Source: Victivallaceae bacterium (GTDB lineage: Bacteria; Verrucomicrobiota; Lentisphaeria; Victivallales; Victivallaceae). Taken from it: DNA of 16,890 bases. Positions 1 through 6,918 of the stretch are shown here, one piece after another; position 1 is the stretch's first letter; every line of letters begins with the position of its first letter. Below the pieces are notes generated by a model, which was given only the letters and a program-made list of their open reading frames with translations, searched no databases and was not told where the DNA came from. Where the stretch lies: contig JAQVVK010000025.1 in the NCBI GenBank assembly GCA_028698975.1, positions 1-16,890 on the forward strand. Direction: 5' to 3'. The position numbers and the translations under genes were made by a program.

Positions 1-1391
1 CGCCATATGCGCGTTGAAATCACCGTGTTCAACGGCAGCCCGCCCTGAATCGCTTCCCCTATAAACTGTTCTTCAGCAAAGGCGAGATGAGGGTTCTTTT
101 TGGCGGCGTATTCGTCAAAAGGATAGACCCAAAGCAACGGTCCCGGCGCGTCCGGCGCGATTTCCAACGCAGCATGCAGGAGTTGCGGTATCACTTCACG
201 CGGCACGATATCCGGCATTTGTCCTTTGGTGTCATCCACACTCAAGAGAGCAATGCGGTTTGCCGGTTTTACTGTACCGTCTTCCGAAACCCGGGAAACC
301 GCAAGCGGCAGATAAATGTCCCACGGCTCCCGACCGTAGCGGTCGAGCCACGGGCTGTTGATGAACCACGGGTCGTGGATGTAAAAGCGGAACGGCAGAC
401 GATCATCCGGCAATTCGGCAATATGCGACATCCATGCGGCGATCTCCAGCCCGACGTTGTAATTCATCGACGCCCACGGGGAATTTACCGGCGGGGCAAT
501 CTTGTAATCACGGTACAGCTTGGCCAGCGGAGCCGCGTCGGTGGCGATTTCGGTACCGGCAGAGTAATTACTGCCGCGAGTCTCGACCTGCACTCCGGGG
601 CAGCCGGCATAGAAATCACGCCAGAAATCGAGCATGTCTTCGGCGGCGCGGTCGGCTTTCTCCATGTGAAACGCCCGCTTATCGAATAACGCCCCGGTGA
701 TACCCCACGTTTCGCTGCCGAACCCCATGCCGTTTGAGAGCCAGATATAGTCGTACCCTAAATCGCGTGAAAATTCGCGGAACTGCGAACCGAGAAACCG
801 CCCAAGCGACGTACCCTCCGCGATCCCGTCAGGGAAGGCGGCATAAGCTCTTTTCTCGGCGTGCAGTTTGGCGGTGCATACTACAAAGCTGTTGGGGAAA
901 AGCGTGTGGGCTTGGGCGATTTCTTTGTGGCGGTTGAATTTGAAGTCGGATATGGCAAACTCCGGGCCGTTGTCAAAAGTGGCTCCCACCCGAATCGGCT
1001 TACCGGTGATTTCGGCCCCGGTTTCCCGTATCACTTCGATCAATCGTTTCAACCATGCGTATGACCGGGGGCCGACACCGGCACGGTATGGCTGCGGATA
1101 GAGGTGAATATTTTCCCGGTCTCCCGGCAACTCCGGTTGATGACGCGGGCAATGGTTGGCGCATCCGCACCAATACCCCCACTCGAAAGTTTGCGACAGA
1201 TCGCCGCTGTATTCCAAAATTTCGCTGCCGTCGGCTATCCAGAGCAAGACCGACACCGACTCAGTGACTGCGGTCAATGCCCGCCACTGGTTGAACATTT
1301 TGCGGCAAACCCGATACATCTCCGCCTCGGAGTCGTCAAAAAACGGCTTTGCACTGAGTTCGAGCGTGACATTGCACAATTTTTTCTGCAT
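1..1391 (-). CDS. Uncharacterised protein, possibly glycosidase-like, 3' end outside window
   Basis: The minus-strand frame is open from an ATG at 1391 to the left edge, giving 463 codons with no stop, so the C-terminus lies outside the window. GGAGGGG sits 5 nt before the ATG and fixes the start. I do not recognise a named family. There is no signal peptide (MQKKLCNVTL start). The chain is rich in Trp, Tyr and acidic residues. Segments such as RVGATFDNGPEF (134-145), YIWLSNGMGFGSETWG (215-230) and FRFYIHDPWF (334-343) look like strand ends of a TIM-barrel carbohydrate enzyme, and a Rossmann-like start RIALLSVDD (379-387) follows. A CxC-x4-C cluster lies at residues 75-81. It is downstream of, and co-directional with, a sugar isomerase, which fits a role in sugar breakdown. 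A glycosidase role is inference from texture and context only. The coding status is firm because the frame is long and open, with a good RBS. Confidence 0.8.
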   Translation of the reverse strand, partial: MQKKLCNVTLELSAKPFFDDSEAEMYRVCRKMFNQWRALTAVTESVSVLLWIADGSEILEYSGDLSQTFEWGYWCGCANHCPRHQPELPGDRENIHLYPQPYRAGVGPRSYAWLKRLIEVIRETGAEITGKPIRVGATFDNGPEFAISDFKFNRHKEIAQAHTLFPNSFVVCTAKLHAEKRAYAAFPDGIAEGTSLGRFLGSQFREFSRDLGYDYIWLSNGMGFGSETWGITGALFDKRAFHMEKADRAAEDMLDFWRDFYAGCPGVQVETRGSNYSAGTEIATDAAPLAKLYRDYKIAPPVNSPWASMNYNVGLEIAAWMSHIAELPDDRLPFRFYIHDPWFINSPWLDRYGREPWDIYLPLAVSRVSEDGTVKPANRIALLSVDDTKGQMPDIVPREVIPQLLHAALEIAPDAPGPLLWVYPFDEYAAKKNPHLAFAEEQFIGEAIQGGLPLNTVISTRIW

Positions 1392-1451
1392 TTAAAACCC
1401 CTCCGGAAAACCGCAAATGCCGCGATTGACGACGCGGCGTCTGCGGAGGTT

Positions 1452-1479
1452 AATATACATTGGTCAACTGTTTTTTCAA
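1452..1479 (-). promoter_or_regulatory. Putative sigma-70-type promoter for the 1391 gene
   Basis: Reading the minus strand, TTGAAA (1479-1474), a 16 nt spacer and TATATT (1457-1452) lie about 60 bp upstream of the ATG at 1391 and downstream of the isomerase stop. The same hexamer pair occurs upstream of murI and of the LPS operon in this window, which strengthens the call. Confidence 0.55.
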
Positions 1480-1520
1480 ATGGTTGGAGTTCAAAGGTGA
1501 GTCGAAAGCCCGCCCTCTTT

Positions 1521-2972
1521 TCAGACAATAACGCACTCAATGCCGAATCCGGCCGCGATTTTCGCCAGAGTTGCGGCGTGGTGGCCGGTTCCGAGGGCGA
1601 AATGGTGAGTCGGCCCGGCCATGCACCAACGCTTCAAAAACGTGCGTACATCAGGCTGGAAACGGCCATGCGTATTGGTGTTACCGGTCGGCGGTATCGG
1701 CCCCGGCATCGACTCGCCCTCCGCAACGATGAACTTGAAACCGCCGGACGGAGCAACCCCGATCGACAGCATGGTTATCGGGCCGGTCTTGATATTGAAT
1801 TCGACGCTTGCTCCGCTGCCGGGTTTGCCATGATACTTTTTCAGACTGCGGATCACCGGCCGCCGGTCGGCGATATTGAGGTGATGCGGTCCGTCATGGC
1901 CGACCAGCACCGTGTCGCGGGCAAAGTCGATCGGGTGGAACTCCGCAAAACTGCCGCCGATTTCCAGCCGGTCAAAGATCAGCATGGCGATACAGGTCTT
2001 GATGTCAAATTCACCGCACATCGGGAAGCCGGCTCCGGTCAGAAGCGAGTTGCCGACGATGAAACTGGTGACCAGACGACGCATTTCAGAGCCCGGTTCG
2101 GCTTCGTAATAGTAGGCGAAACCGTCAAGTTTTTTTTGCTCGATGAACTTCTCAAGGGCGACGGCGGCGCGGGAGGCGGTGGTCAAATCCTCGGCGGTAA
2201 GCCGGGTGGTTATCGGGTCGGAAACCGGGTCGGGGGTGTCGAAGAAGTCGAGAATACGCGCCGACATCTTCTTTACTTCGGGGTCATTATCCGGCAAGCC
2301 GGCAAAATTCCGCATGATCTCGTCCGGTTCGCACGGCACGGCATGTGCCCCTAACACGGCGGTAATCGCGGCCGGATCGACCTGCATATCGAGCATGGTA
2401 TCAAGCACATGCCCCATAAGACCGATACGGGCGTAGCGCAGATCGTGACGGACATGGGCAATACGGCACCATTCACTGATTGCCGCGTCGGCGGACGGGT
2501 CGTTTTCAAGCAAGCCGATGATGACATCAGCCACCGGTTTGCCCATCCGCTCGGCCACGCCGGTAAATTCCGGTATCGCGCAGAGGTCGTCGTTGCAAAG
2601 CTGCATAAAGGTGGTGCCTTTTTCGTAATCCATGGCCGACAGCGGCTGGAGCGCGACCAGCACTACCGGGCAGTTCATTTCGCGCACGATCGCGCCAAAG
2701 GTGCCGCTGGTGCCGTAGGTCACCATGTCGACAAAAAGAATATCCGGATCGGCCGCCTTGATCTCCGGCATGATCTCATAGGCTTTTATGGCGTTGTCCA
2801 CCATGCCGAAGTCGCTGATTTCGACCTGATTGTTTTTCAGTTTGCCGCAGAATACCGCGGTCTTGTGCTCCATTTCAGTCAGGAGTCCGGGAAATTGTTT
2901 CCAATAGGTGTCCAGCCCTACTGAAATTACGGCGACATTGGCGGTAAGCGGTTTTCTCCTTGCGATCTTCAT
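1521..2972 (-). CDS. L-fucose/L-arabinose isomerase-family protein
   Basis: A 483-residue aldose-ketose isomerase of the fucose/arabinose isomerase superfamily, expected to be cytoplasmic and to need Mn2+. The central LRYARIGLMGHVLDTMLDMQ (178-197) and the C-terminal AGPTHHFALGTG (452-463) closely resemble the arabinose isomerase pattern. The four metal ligands of AraA appear retained: E321 in CGEFDIKT, E344 in SFAEF, H359 in VGHDG and H456/H457 in THHF. The start is the ATG at 2972, preceded by AAGGAAG at a 6 nt gap. An in-frame ATG 16 codons upstream has no RBS. The gene lies between a secreted esterase and a possible glycosidase on the same strand, suggesting processing of a deoxy- or pentose sugar released from polysaccharide. 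The exact substrate cannot be read from the sequence, and the chain is diverged from classical AraA and FucI, so no symbol is given. Confidence 0.88.
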   Translation of the reverse strand: MKIARRKPLTANVAVISVGLDTYWKQFPGLLTEMEHKTAVFCGKLKNNQVEISDFGMVDNAIKAYEIMPEIKAADPDILFVDMVTYGTSGTFGAIVREMNCPVVLVALQPLSAMDYEKGTTFMQLCNDDLCAIPEFTGVAERMGKPVADVIIGLLENDPSADAAISEWCRIAHVRHDLRYARIGLMGHVLDTMLDMQVDPAAITAVLGAHAVPCEPDEIMRNFAGLPDNDPEVKKMSARILDFFDTPDPVSDPITTRLTAEDLTTASRAAVALEKFIEQKKLDGFAYYYEAEPGSEMRRLVTSFIVGNSLLTGAGFPMCGEFDIKTCIAMLIFDRLEIGGSFAEFHPIDFARDTVLVGHDGPHHLNIADRRPVIRSLKKYHGKPGSGASVEFNIKTGPITMLSIGVAPSGGFKFIVAEGESMPGPIPPTGNTNTHGRFQPDVRTFLKRWCMAGPTHHFALGTGHHAATLAKIAAGFGIECVIV

Positions 2973-3006
2973 GTGGTTCTTCCTTGTAAAATGCAGAAAC
3001 CAACGA

Positions 3007-3020
3007 TTGTCAAACGACAA
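3007..3020. promoter_or_regulatory. Small palindrome in isomerase leader, possible operator
   Basis: TTGTC-AAAC-GACAA is an inverted repeat with perfect 5 bp arms. It lies between the putative -10 (3094-3089) and the isomerase start (2972), where a repressor could block transcription. No regulator gene is in the window. The palindrome is short and may be chance. Confidence 0.25.
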
Positions 3021-3088
3021 GCGTCAGAAACACGGCTTTGGCAGCGGGAAAATTAATTTTTCCTCAACTGTCGCTTTTATTTCTGCAT

Positions 3089-3094
3089 ATTATA
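3089..3094 (-). promoter_or_regulatory. Putative -10 element for the isomerase gene
   Basis: A consensus TATAAT occurs on the minus strand about 115 bp before the isomerase ATG, within an AT-rich stretch. The hexamer 16-19 nt upstream has no resemblance to TTGACA (AGACGG at 17 nt), which would fit a promoter that depends on an activator. This is inference from the sequence pattern alone. Confidence 0.4.
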
Positions 3095-3207
3095 CAACGG
3101 AAAGCATCAAACCGTCTGGACAATTTGTAAAAATCCGCCACAAACCGGCATATTGTCAAATATGTCCACTTTTTGCAATCGGACACGGAAGCCCCGGCTG
3201 CCGCCGA

Positions 3208-4164
3208 CTACCGCCGAACCGCCAGTGCCGCACATTTGCGGCACAAATCGGCTTCGTTTGCGTCGATGTCGGCTGGCTGCCATTTTTCAGAAAGCGGGTC
3301 GATGCCGAACAACGCCGCATTCCACACCAGTGCTTGAAGGTAGCAGCCGCGTTTATTGAGGTGAATGGTATCGGCTCTCAACTCCCGGGGATTGTCACTC
3401 CAGTAAAACTGACCGACGACATCTCCGGCATCAGACGGCAGACCGGGATAGACAAAGCGTTTTTTCTCATCGGCCGTAACCGGGCAAAACGCGACCGGTG
3501 TGTTTTGGCGATATAACTCCACCGCGGTACCGACCGGGATTATTTTGAATCCGTACTGTGCCGCCAGCAGCGCGTATGCATCGCTGGCGCGGCGGAACAT
3601 CTCCGCATTGGTCATTTTCCAACTTGCCAGCAGCGCCGAATCGGAGCGGTAACTCCACGTCTCGTGAATCAAAATTTTGGCTTCCGGAGCCGATTTCCGG
3701 ACAAAATCCACCAGTATCCCTGCAAACGGCTGATAATTGTCAAAATTCCACGACTCGTGACTGCCCTGCTGAATGGTGACAATGTCCCATTTCCGCATTT
3801 TAATGATTTCCGGCAGATTGGCGGCAAATGATTTCGGCGCGGCTTCTCCGGCAATGCAAATATTGGTGCTGTATGGCTTATAATCGGACACCACCCCGTC
3901 CTTCCGGATGTTTTCGACATGGGTGCGCATGGTGCATCCACCGATATAGGCGTTGACCAGATAGAGGCGGTTTCCATCGGCATTAGCCAGTTGCGGCAGA
4001 TATTTCAGCACGGAGTTGGAGTAACTGTTGCCGATCATCAGCACGGAAAGCTCCTGTCCGGCGGCTTCCAGCGAGGACGCCGCCAGCAATCCCACCGTCA
4101 GCAGCATTCGCACATCGATTTTTGGGGCGGTTTTCGAACAGTTTTTTTTAGTGACGTTGCTCAT
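3208..4164 (-). CDS. Secreted DUF4886-type SGNH-like esterase
   Basis: 318 residues. The N-terminus has basic residues followed by MLLTVGLLAASSLEAAG (20-36), a Sec signal peptide probably cleaved near G36-Q37, so the enzyme should act in the periplasm or outside. The mature chain begins with LMIGNSYSNSV (42-52), which matches the GDS-like block of SGNH hydrolases with S47 as nucleophile. RADTIHLNKRG (263-273) supplies the block V pair D265 and H268. DIVTIQQGSHES (127-138) is the middle block seen in DUF4886 proteins. The start at 4164 is preferred because AAGGA lies 8 nt before it; an in-frame start 15 codons upstream lacks an RBS. Such enzymes often remove acyl groups from carbohydrate, and the isomerase downstream agrees with that, but the substrate is unknown. 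Confidence 0.83.
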   Translation of the reverse strand: MSNVTKKNCSKTAPKIDVRMLLTVGLLAASSLEAAGQELSVLMIGNSYSNSVLKYLPQLANADGNRLYLVNAYIGGCTMRTHVENIRKDGVVSDYKPYSTNICIAGEAAPKSFAANLPEIIKMRKWDIVTIQQGSHESWNFDNYQPFAGILVDFVRKSAPEAKILIHETWSYRSDSALLASWKMTNAEMFRRASDAYALLAAQYGFKIIPVGTAVELYRQNTPVAFCPVTADEKKRFVYPGLPSDAGDVVGQFYWSDNPRELRADTIHLNKRGCYLQALVWNAALFGIDPLSEKWQPADIDANEADLCRKCAALAVRR

Positions 4165-4198
4165 ATTGATATTCCTTCCCCGGGTTGAAATTATTAAG

Positions 4199-4240
4199 TT
4201 GGTTGTCACAAGTTGCGCTGCCGCTGCCGACTACAACCAA
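4199..4240. repeat. 8 bp inverted repeat upstream of the IS30 stub
   Basis: TTGGTTGT (4199-4206) and ACAACCAA (4233-4240) are perfect inverted arms 26 bp apart, in the gap between the divergent esterase gene and the transposase stub. They could be part of the original IS end or an operator. I found no matching terminal inverted repeat on the right side of the stub. Confidence 0.3.
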
Positions 4241-4252
4241 GCGGAGGTTACA

Positions 4253-4531
4253 ATGACACACTATCGCCATTTGACCCAAGAGAAAAGATACATGCTTTCC
4301 AGACTTTTTCAAGAGCATTTGTCAAAAAAAAAGATAGCGAAATTGTTGGAGGTCTCGCATTCCACCGTTTCACGCGAAACGCGGCGCAATCTCAATGCAC
4401 AAGGACTTTATCGCTACGATCAAGCTCAGTCCATTTCTTCGTGCCGTCGAAAAACGTGTCGGAAAAAGTTGGTGCCACTCTATAGAAGTAATTTGAAAAA
4501 TACTATCGTGCCATTCTACTATCGTGCGTAA
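4253..4531 (+). pseudogene. IS30-family transposase, N-terminal remnant
   Basis: The 92-codon frame opens with MTHYRHLTQEKRYMLSRLF, then KKKIAKLLEVSHSTVSRETR and GLYRYDQAQ, the N-terminal helix-turn-helix typical of IS30 transposases, which are usually 300-400 residues. Homology-like sequence runs to about residue 70 (CRRKTCRKK, near 4465). The frame then continues through unrelated AT-rich sequence and stops at 4531. The DDE catalytic domain is missing, so the element cannot transpose. GGAGG at 4242-4246 precedes the ATG. The remnant lies beside the hairpin repeat array, marking this gap as an insertion and deletion scar. The short product could still bind DNA if expressed, which is speculative. 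Confidence 0.85.
4501..4527 (+). repeat. 11 bp direct repeat at the right edge of the IS30 remnant
   Basis: TACTATCGTGC occurs at 4501-4511 and again at 4517-4527, a 16 bp period. A related GTGCCACTCTA lies at 4472-4482 and resembles GTGCCATTCTA at 4509-4519. These short repeats sit where transposase similarity ends and may mark the deletion joint. Confidence 0.6.
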
Positions 4532-4634
4532 ATTAAAAATTCAAGTGCACTACTTTGTTTTATTCTGAATTTGTTTTGGACTGGCTTTCTGTGAAAACGC
4601 ATGGTGACGGTGGGCTAAAATTTTTTGAACACAT

Positions 4635-4860
4635 CGCAAGGGAAAAGCCCTTGACCTAACGCCGCTTATGCGGCTGCTGTGCCGAGCATTTGCAAGGCGT
4701 TGTGAGAAGATAGGATCAAAAGTTTTGTCTATAACAGGGGCTTTGTGAGTAAGCAAGGCCACGGCGGGCTAAAAATTTTTTGGACGCTACGCTTAAAAAT
4801 TTTTGTTGAGCATACGCCCGCCGAGGGAGGTCAGAGGGCTACTCGCCCTCTGCTACACCT
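4635..4860. repeat. Repeat unit A
   Basis: A 226 bp unit starting CGCAAGGG and ending TGCTACACCT. It differs from unit B at scattered positions, mostly around 4680-4712, where the GCAGAGCATCTGC hairpin of unit B is broken. Stems at GCCGC/GCGGC and GAGGGC/GCCCTC are intact, and the second GGC stem is kept through a G-T pair. Confidence 0.85.
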
Positions 4861-5087
4861 CGCAAGGGCAAAGCCCTTGACCTAACGCCGCTTACGCGGC
4901 TGCTGTGCAGAGCATCTGCAGCGGCCGTGTGAGAAGTTAGGATCAAAAGTTTTGTCTATAACAGGGGCCTTGTGAGTAAACAAGGCCACGGCGGGCTAAA
5001 AATTTTTTGGACGCTACGCTTAAAAATTTTTGTTGAGCATACGCCCGCCGAGGGAGATCAGAGGGCTACTCGCCCTCTGCTACACCT
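4861..5087. repeat. Repeat unit B with six inverted repeats
   Basis: The most intact copy (227 bp). Inverted arms seen are: CAAGGGC/GCCCTTG (4863-4869, 4873-4879), GCCGC/GCGGC (4887-4891, 4896-4900), TGCAGA/TCTGCA (4906-4911, 4915-4920), GGCCTTGT/ACAAGGCC (4966-4973, 4980-4987), CGGCGGGC/GCCCGCCG (4989-4996, 5043-5050) and CAGAGGGC/GCCCTCTG (5059-5066, 5072-5079). The fifth encloses two A5T5-6 tracts. The density of stems is far beyond chance and points to a folded RNA or a DNA hairpin element. Confidence 0.88.
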
Positions 5088-5141
5088 CGCAAGAGCAAAG
5101 CCCTTGACCTAACGCCGCTTACGCGGCTGCTGTGCAGAGCT
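5088..5141. repeat. Repeat unit C, truncated
   Basis: The first 54 bp of the unit, up to TGCTGTGCAGAGC, then the sequence changes to the murI 3' end. The GCCGC/GCGGC stem (5114-5118, 5123-5127) is intact; the first stem carries one mismatch. For murI, transcribed leftward, this copy lies immediately after the stop codon and could serve as its terminator, though no T-run follows. Confidence 0.75.
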
Positions 5142-5147
5142 TTTACA

Positions 5148-5960
5148 CTACTCGGTCAGCTTGACGCATTCAACCCGCTCCGGCGCACCGCCAAGAAAAC
5201 GCGCCGCGTGACTTCCAAACGCCGACGGCATGTCCGTGACGAAAAAACGGCCTGCTCCGTTATTACGCGGCGAAGCCGGCGAAATCTCCCTTTCCAGCAT
5301 CACCGCCACATGCTCGGCACAGGCAACCGCACTGTCGATGATGCGAACCCGTCCCCCGAAAAATTCATCGAGCGCAGCACGAAACAACGGGTAATGGGTG
5401 CAACCCAAAAGCAACGCGTCCGGCGGATCGTTTTGAAGTTTGCCAAGATAAATGTCAAGCACCCCCTTGAGCAACGGGCCGGAGAGCACCCCTTCCTCGG
5501 CAAACGGCACCAACAGCGGACAGGCAATGCTTTCAACCACTACCGCTGGATTGCCGGCGTGGATCGCTTTGCGGTAAGCGTCACTGTTTATCGTCGCCCG
5601 AGTGCCGATAACACAAACCCGCTCCGGCGCGGCGGCAAGCACCGCTTCGGCTCCGGAATCGATCACCCCAAGCATTTTTTCTCCGGGGTGAGCGTGGCGC
5701 AGCGTCGGAAGAGCCACCGCCGAAACCGTGTTACAGGCGACAATGATCAGCTTAACCCCCTGTGAACGCAGAAATTCGACATCCTCACGGGCATATCGGC
5801 GGATCGCCTCCGGGGATTTGTCGCCGTAAGGCACCCGGGCGGTGTCGCCTAAATAGATGATGGATTCATCCGGCAGCCGCTTGCGAATGGCGGCCGCAAC
5901 GGTAAGTCCGCCCAGGCCGGAATCGAATATCCCAATGGGCCGGTTATCTAAGCTTTTCAT
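5148..5960 (-). CDS. murI: Glutamate racemase MurI
   Basis: Interconverts L- and D-glutamate in the cytoplasm, supplying D-Glu for peptidoglycan. The 270 residues match the family length. GIFDSGLGGLTV (10-21) carries D13 and S14. The two catalytic cysteines are C76 in VACNT and C187 in LGCTHYPL, with H189 next to the second. The ATG at 5960 is chosen because the conserved N-terminus begins a few residues later and AGGAA lies 8 nt upstream. The frame stays open far upstream, but that extension has no family similarity and crosses the promoter region. The gene is divergent from the esterase, and its 3' end touches the repeat array. Active-site residues are all present. Confidence 0.96.
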   Translation of the reverse strand: MKSLDNRPIGIFDSGLGGLTVAAAIRKRLPDESIIYLGDTARVPYGDKSPEAIRRYAREDVEFLRSQGVKLIIVACNTVSAVALPTLRHAHPGEKMLGVIDSGAEAVLAAAPERVCVIGTRATINSDAYRKAIHAGNPAVVVESIACPLLVPFAEEGVLSGPLLKGVLDIYLGKLQNDPPDALLLGCTHYPLFRAALDEFFGGRVRIIDSAVACAEHVAVMLEREISPASPRNNGAGRFFVTDMPSAFGSHAARFLGGAPERVECVKLTE

Positions 5961-5982
5961 GACGTAATTTCCTGTTTTTACT

Positions 5983-6011
5983 AATATAAACCGGAAGCAT
6001 GACGGTTTCAA
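5983..6011 (-). promoter_or_regulatory. Putative murI promoter
   Basis: On the minus strand TTGAAA (6011-6006), a 17 nt spacer and TATATT (5988-5983) lie 23 bp before the murI ATG, giving a leader of roughly 15-20 nt that still includes the RBS. Confidence 0.65.
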
Positions 6012-6013
6012 CC

Positions 6014-6042
6014 TTGATTTATACCGTGTCATGATGTATTTT
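6014..6042 (+). promoter_or_regulatory. Putative promoter for the 6078 esterase
   Basis: TTGATT (6014-6019), a 17 nt spacer and TATTTT (6037-6042) lie 35 bp before the ATG at 6078. It is back to back with the murI promoter, separated by 2 bp, so the two may compete or share regulation. Confidence 0.45.
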
Positions 6043-6077
6043 CTCCAATATCGAAAAATATATTGGGATTTTTCATT

Positions 6078-6869
6078 ATGCATATTGATCTTTGGCCCAA
6101 CGGCGAAAAGGGGATTGACGGCTTTGTGCCTTATTTGGAAACCAGTCTGGTTCCTGACGCGGGGAAACCGCTCGGCGCGGTGCTGGTCTGCCCCGGCGGA
6201 GGTTACTACATGCGGGCCGACCATGAGGGAATGCCCGTGGCAAAAGCGTTTAATCAGCTCGGATTTCACGCTTTTGTGGTGCATTACCGGGTCGCTCCCA
6301 ACCGCTTCCCCGCTCCCTTGCGCGACGCCTTGCGGGCGATAAAACTGGTGCGTTCGAGAGCGTCGGAGTTTGGCGTCGACCCGCTCAGAATCGCAATTTG
6401 CGGCTTTTCCGCCGGCGGTCACCTTGCTGTTTCGACCGGTGTGATGTTTGACCGATTCGATGTGTCCGCAGGCGACGACGCCGACGCGGTTTCGGCAAGG
6501 CCGGACGCTCTATTGCCTTGCTACTCGGTAATAAGTGTCGAAAAGGACTGGGGCAATTACGGCTCCGGCAACAATCTTTTGGGTGAGGATTTCCGGGGAG
6601 ACCGGGGCGACTACACTCTGTCGCGCCTGGTGCGCTCCGATACTCCGCCAGCCGTGCTGTGGCACTCGGCCGACGACGGCTGCGTGCCGGTGCGAAATTC
6701 GTTGGAATTCGCCGGAGAGATGTGGCGCAACGGATTGACCTGCGAACTGCACGTTTTCCCGCATGCCCCGCATGGCGTCGGATTGGCTTTAGACTACCCC
6801 GACATCAGAATATGGCCAAAGCTGGACGCGCAATTCCTTAAAGGACTCGGGTTTCCATGTGCGGATTGA
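6078..6869 (+). CDS. Alpha/beta-hydrolase esterase (acetylesterase-like)
   Basis: A 263-residue serine hydrolase without a signal peptide, so probably cytoplasmic. CPGGGYY (38-44) is the oxyanion-hole segment in the HGGG position. GFSAGGH (109-115) gives nucleophile S111. HSADDGCVPV (196-205) holds the acid (D199/D200), and HAPHGVG (229-235) the catalytic His (H232). These features fit the BD-FAE/acetyl-xylan-esterase-like group that removes acyl groups from sugars. The ATG at 6078 has no clear RBS; a TTG five codons upstream (6063) is also possible, with no better signal. It is divergent from murI, and its stop overlaps the -35 of the next operon. The natural substrate is unknown. Confidence 0.85.
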   Translation: MHIDLWPNGEKGIDGFVPYLETSLVPDAGKPLGAVLVCPGGGYYMRADHEGMPVAKAFNQLGFHAFVVHYRVAPNRFPAPLRDALRAIKLVRSRASEFGVDPLRIAICGFSAGGHLAVSTGVMFDRFDVSAGDDADAVSARPDALLPCYSVISVEKDWGNYGSGNNLLGEDFRGDRGDYTLSRLVRSDTPPAVLWHSADDGCVPVRNSLEFAGEMWRNGLTCELHVFPHAPHGVGLALDYPDIRIWPKLDAQFLKGLGFPCAD

Positions 6870-6893
6870 AAAATTTGTTATCCGGTGTATATT
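6866..6893 (+). promoter_or_regulatory. Putative promoter of the rfaE1-kds-lpt operon
   Basis: TTGAAA (6866-6871), a 16 nt spacer and TATATT (6888-6893). The -35 overlaps the stop codon of the upstream esterase. Transcription would start near 6900, leaving a leader of about 20 nt that contains AGGAG at 6906-6910. Confidence 0.65.
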
Positions 6894-6918
6894 ACCTCCT
6901 TAAACAGGAGTATTGACC

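Larger units (their letters stand above)
4601..5141. repeat. Tandem array of a 226-227 bp hairpin-rich intergenic repeat
   Basis: No protein gene is supported between 4532 and 5147. The stretch 4532-4600 holds nothing I recognise. From about 4601 the sequence consists of a degenerate partial unit (4601-4634), full unit A (4635-4860), full unit B (4861-5087) and a truncated unit C (5088-5141) that stops 6 bp before the murI stop codon. Units are nearly identical, and each contains several perfect or near-perfect inverted repeats (listed under unit B). This looks like a multicopy intergenic element of the REP/BIME or MITE kind, or a structured RNA. It has no open frame of its own that I would trust. 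Confidence 0.9.

Noticed and set aside
87..689. Plus-strand open frame of 200 codons
   Set aside because: Lies opposite the long minus-strand gene ending at the left edge; no RBS and unlikely composition.
1104..2354. Open frame of 416 codons on the plus strand
   Set aside because: Antisense to the isomerase gene and the start of its neighbour; low-complexity Arg/Gly/His-rich translation with no family resemblance, typical of a high-GC shadow frame.
4550..4762. Small minus-strand frame over the repeat region
   Set aside because: Built from the hairpin repeat sequence; not open in the other repeat units and without an RBS.
4863..4900. tRNA or rRNA-like structure in the repeat stems
   Set aside because: Stems do not form a cloverleaf and no TTCGA-type T-loop or CCA end is present.
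4635..5141. CRISPR array
   Set aside because: The repeat period is 226-227 bp with no alternating short repeats and unique spacers, and no cas genes are present.
5961..6422. Upstream extension of the murI frame (about 154 extra codons)
   Set aside because: It crosses the murI promoter and runs antisense to the esterase. MurI family similarity begins only after the ATG at 5960, which has its own RBS.
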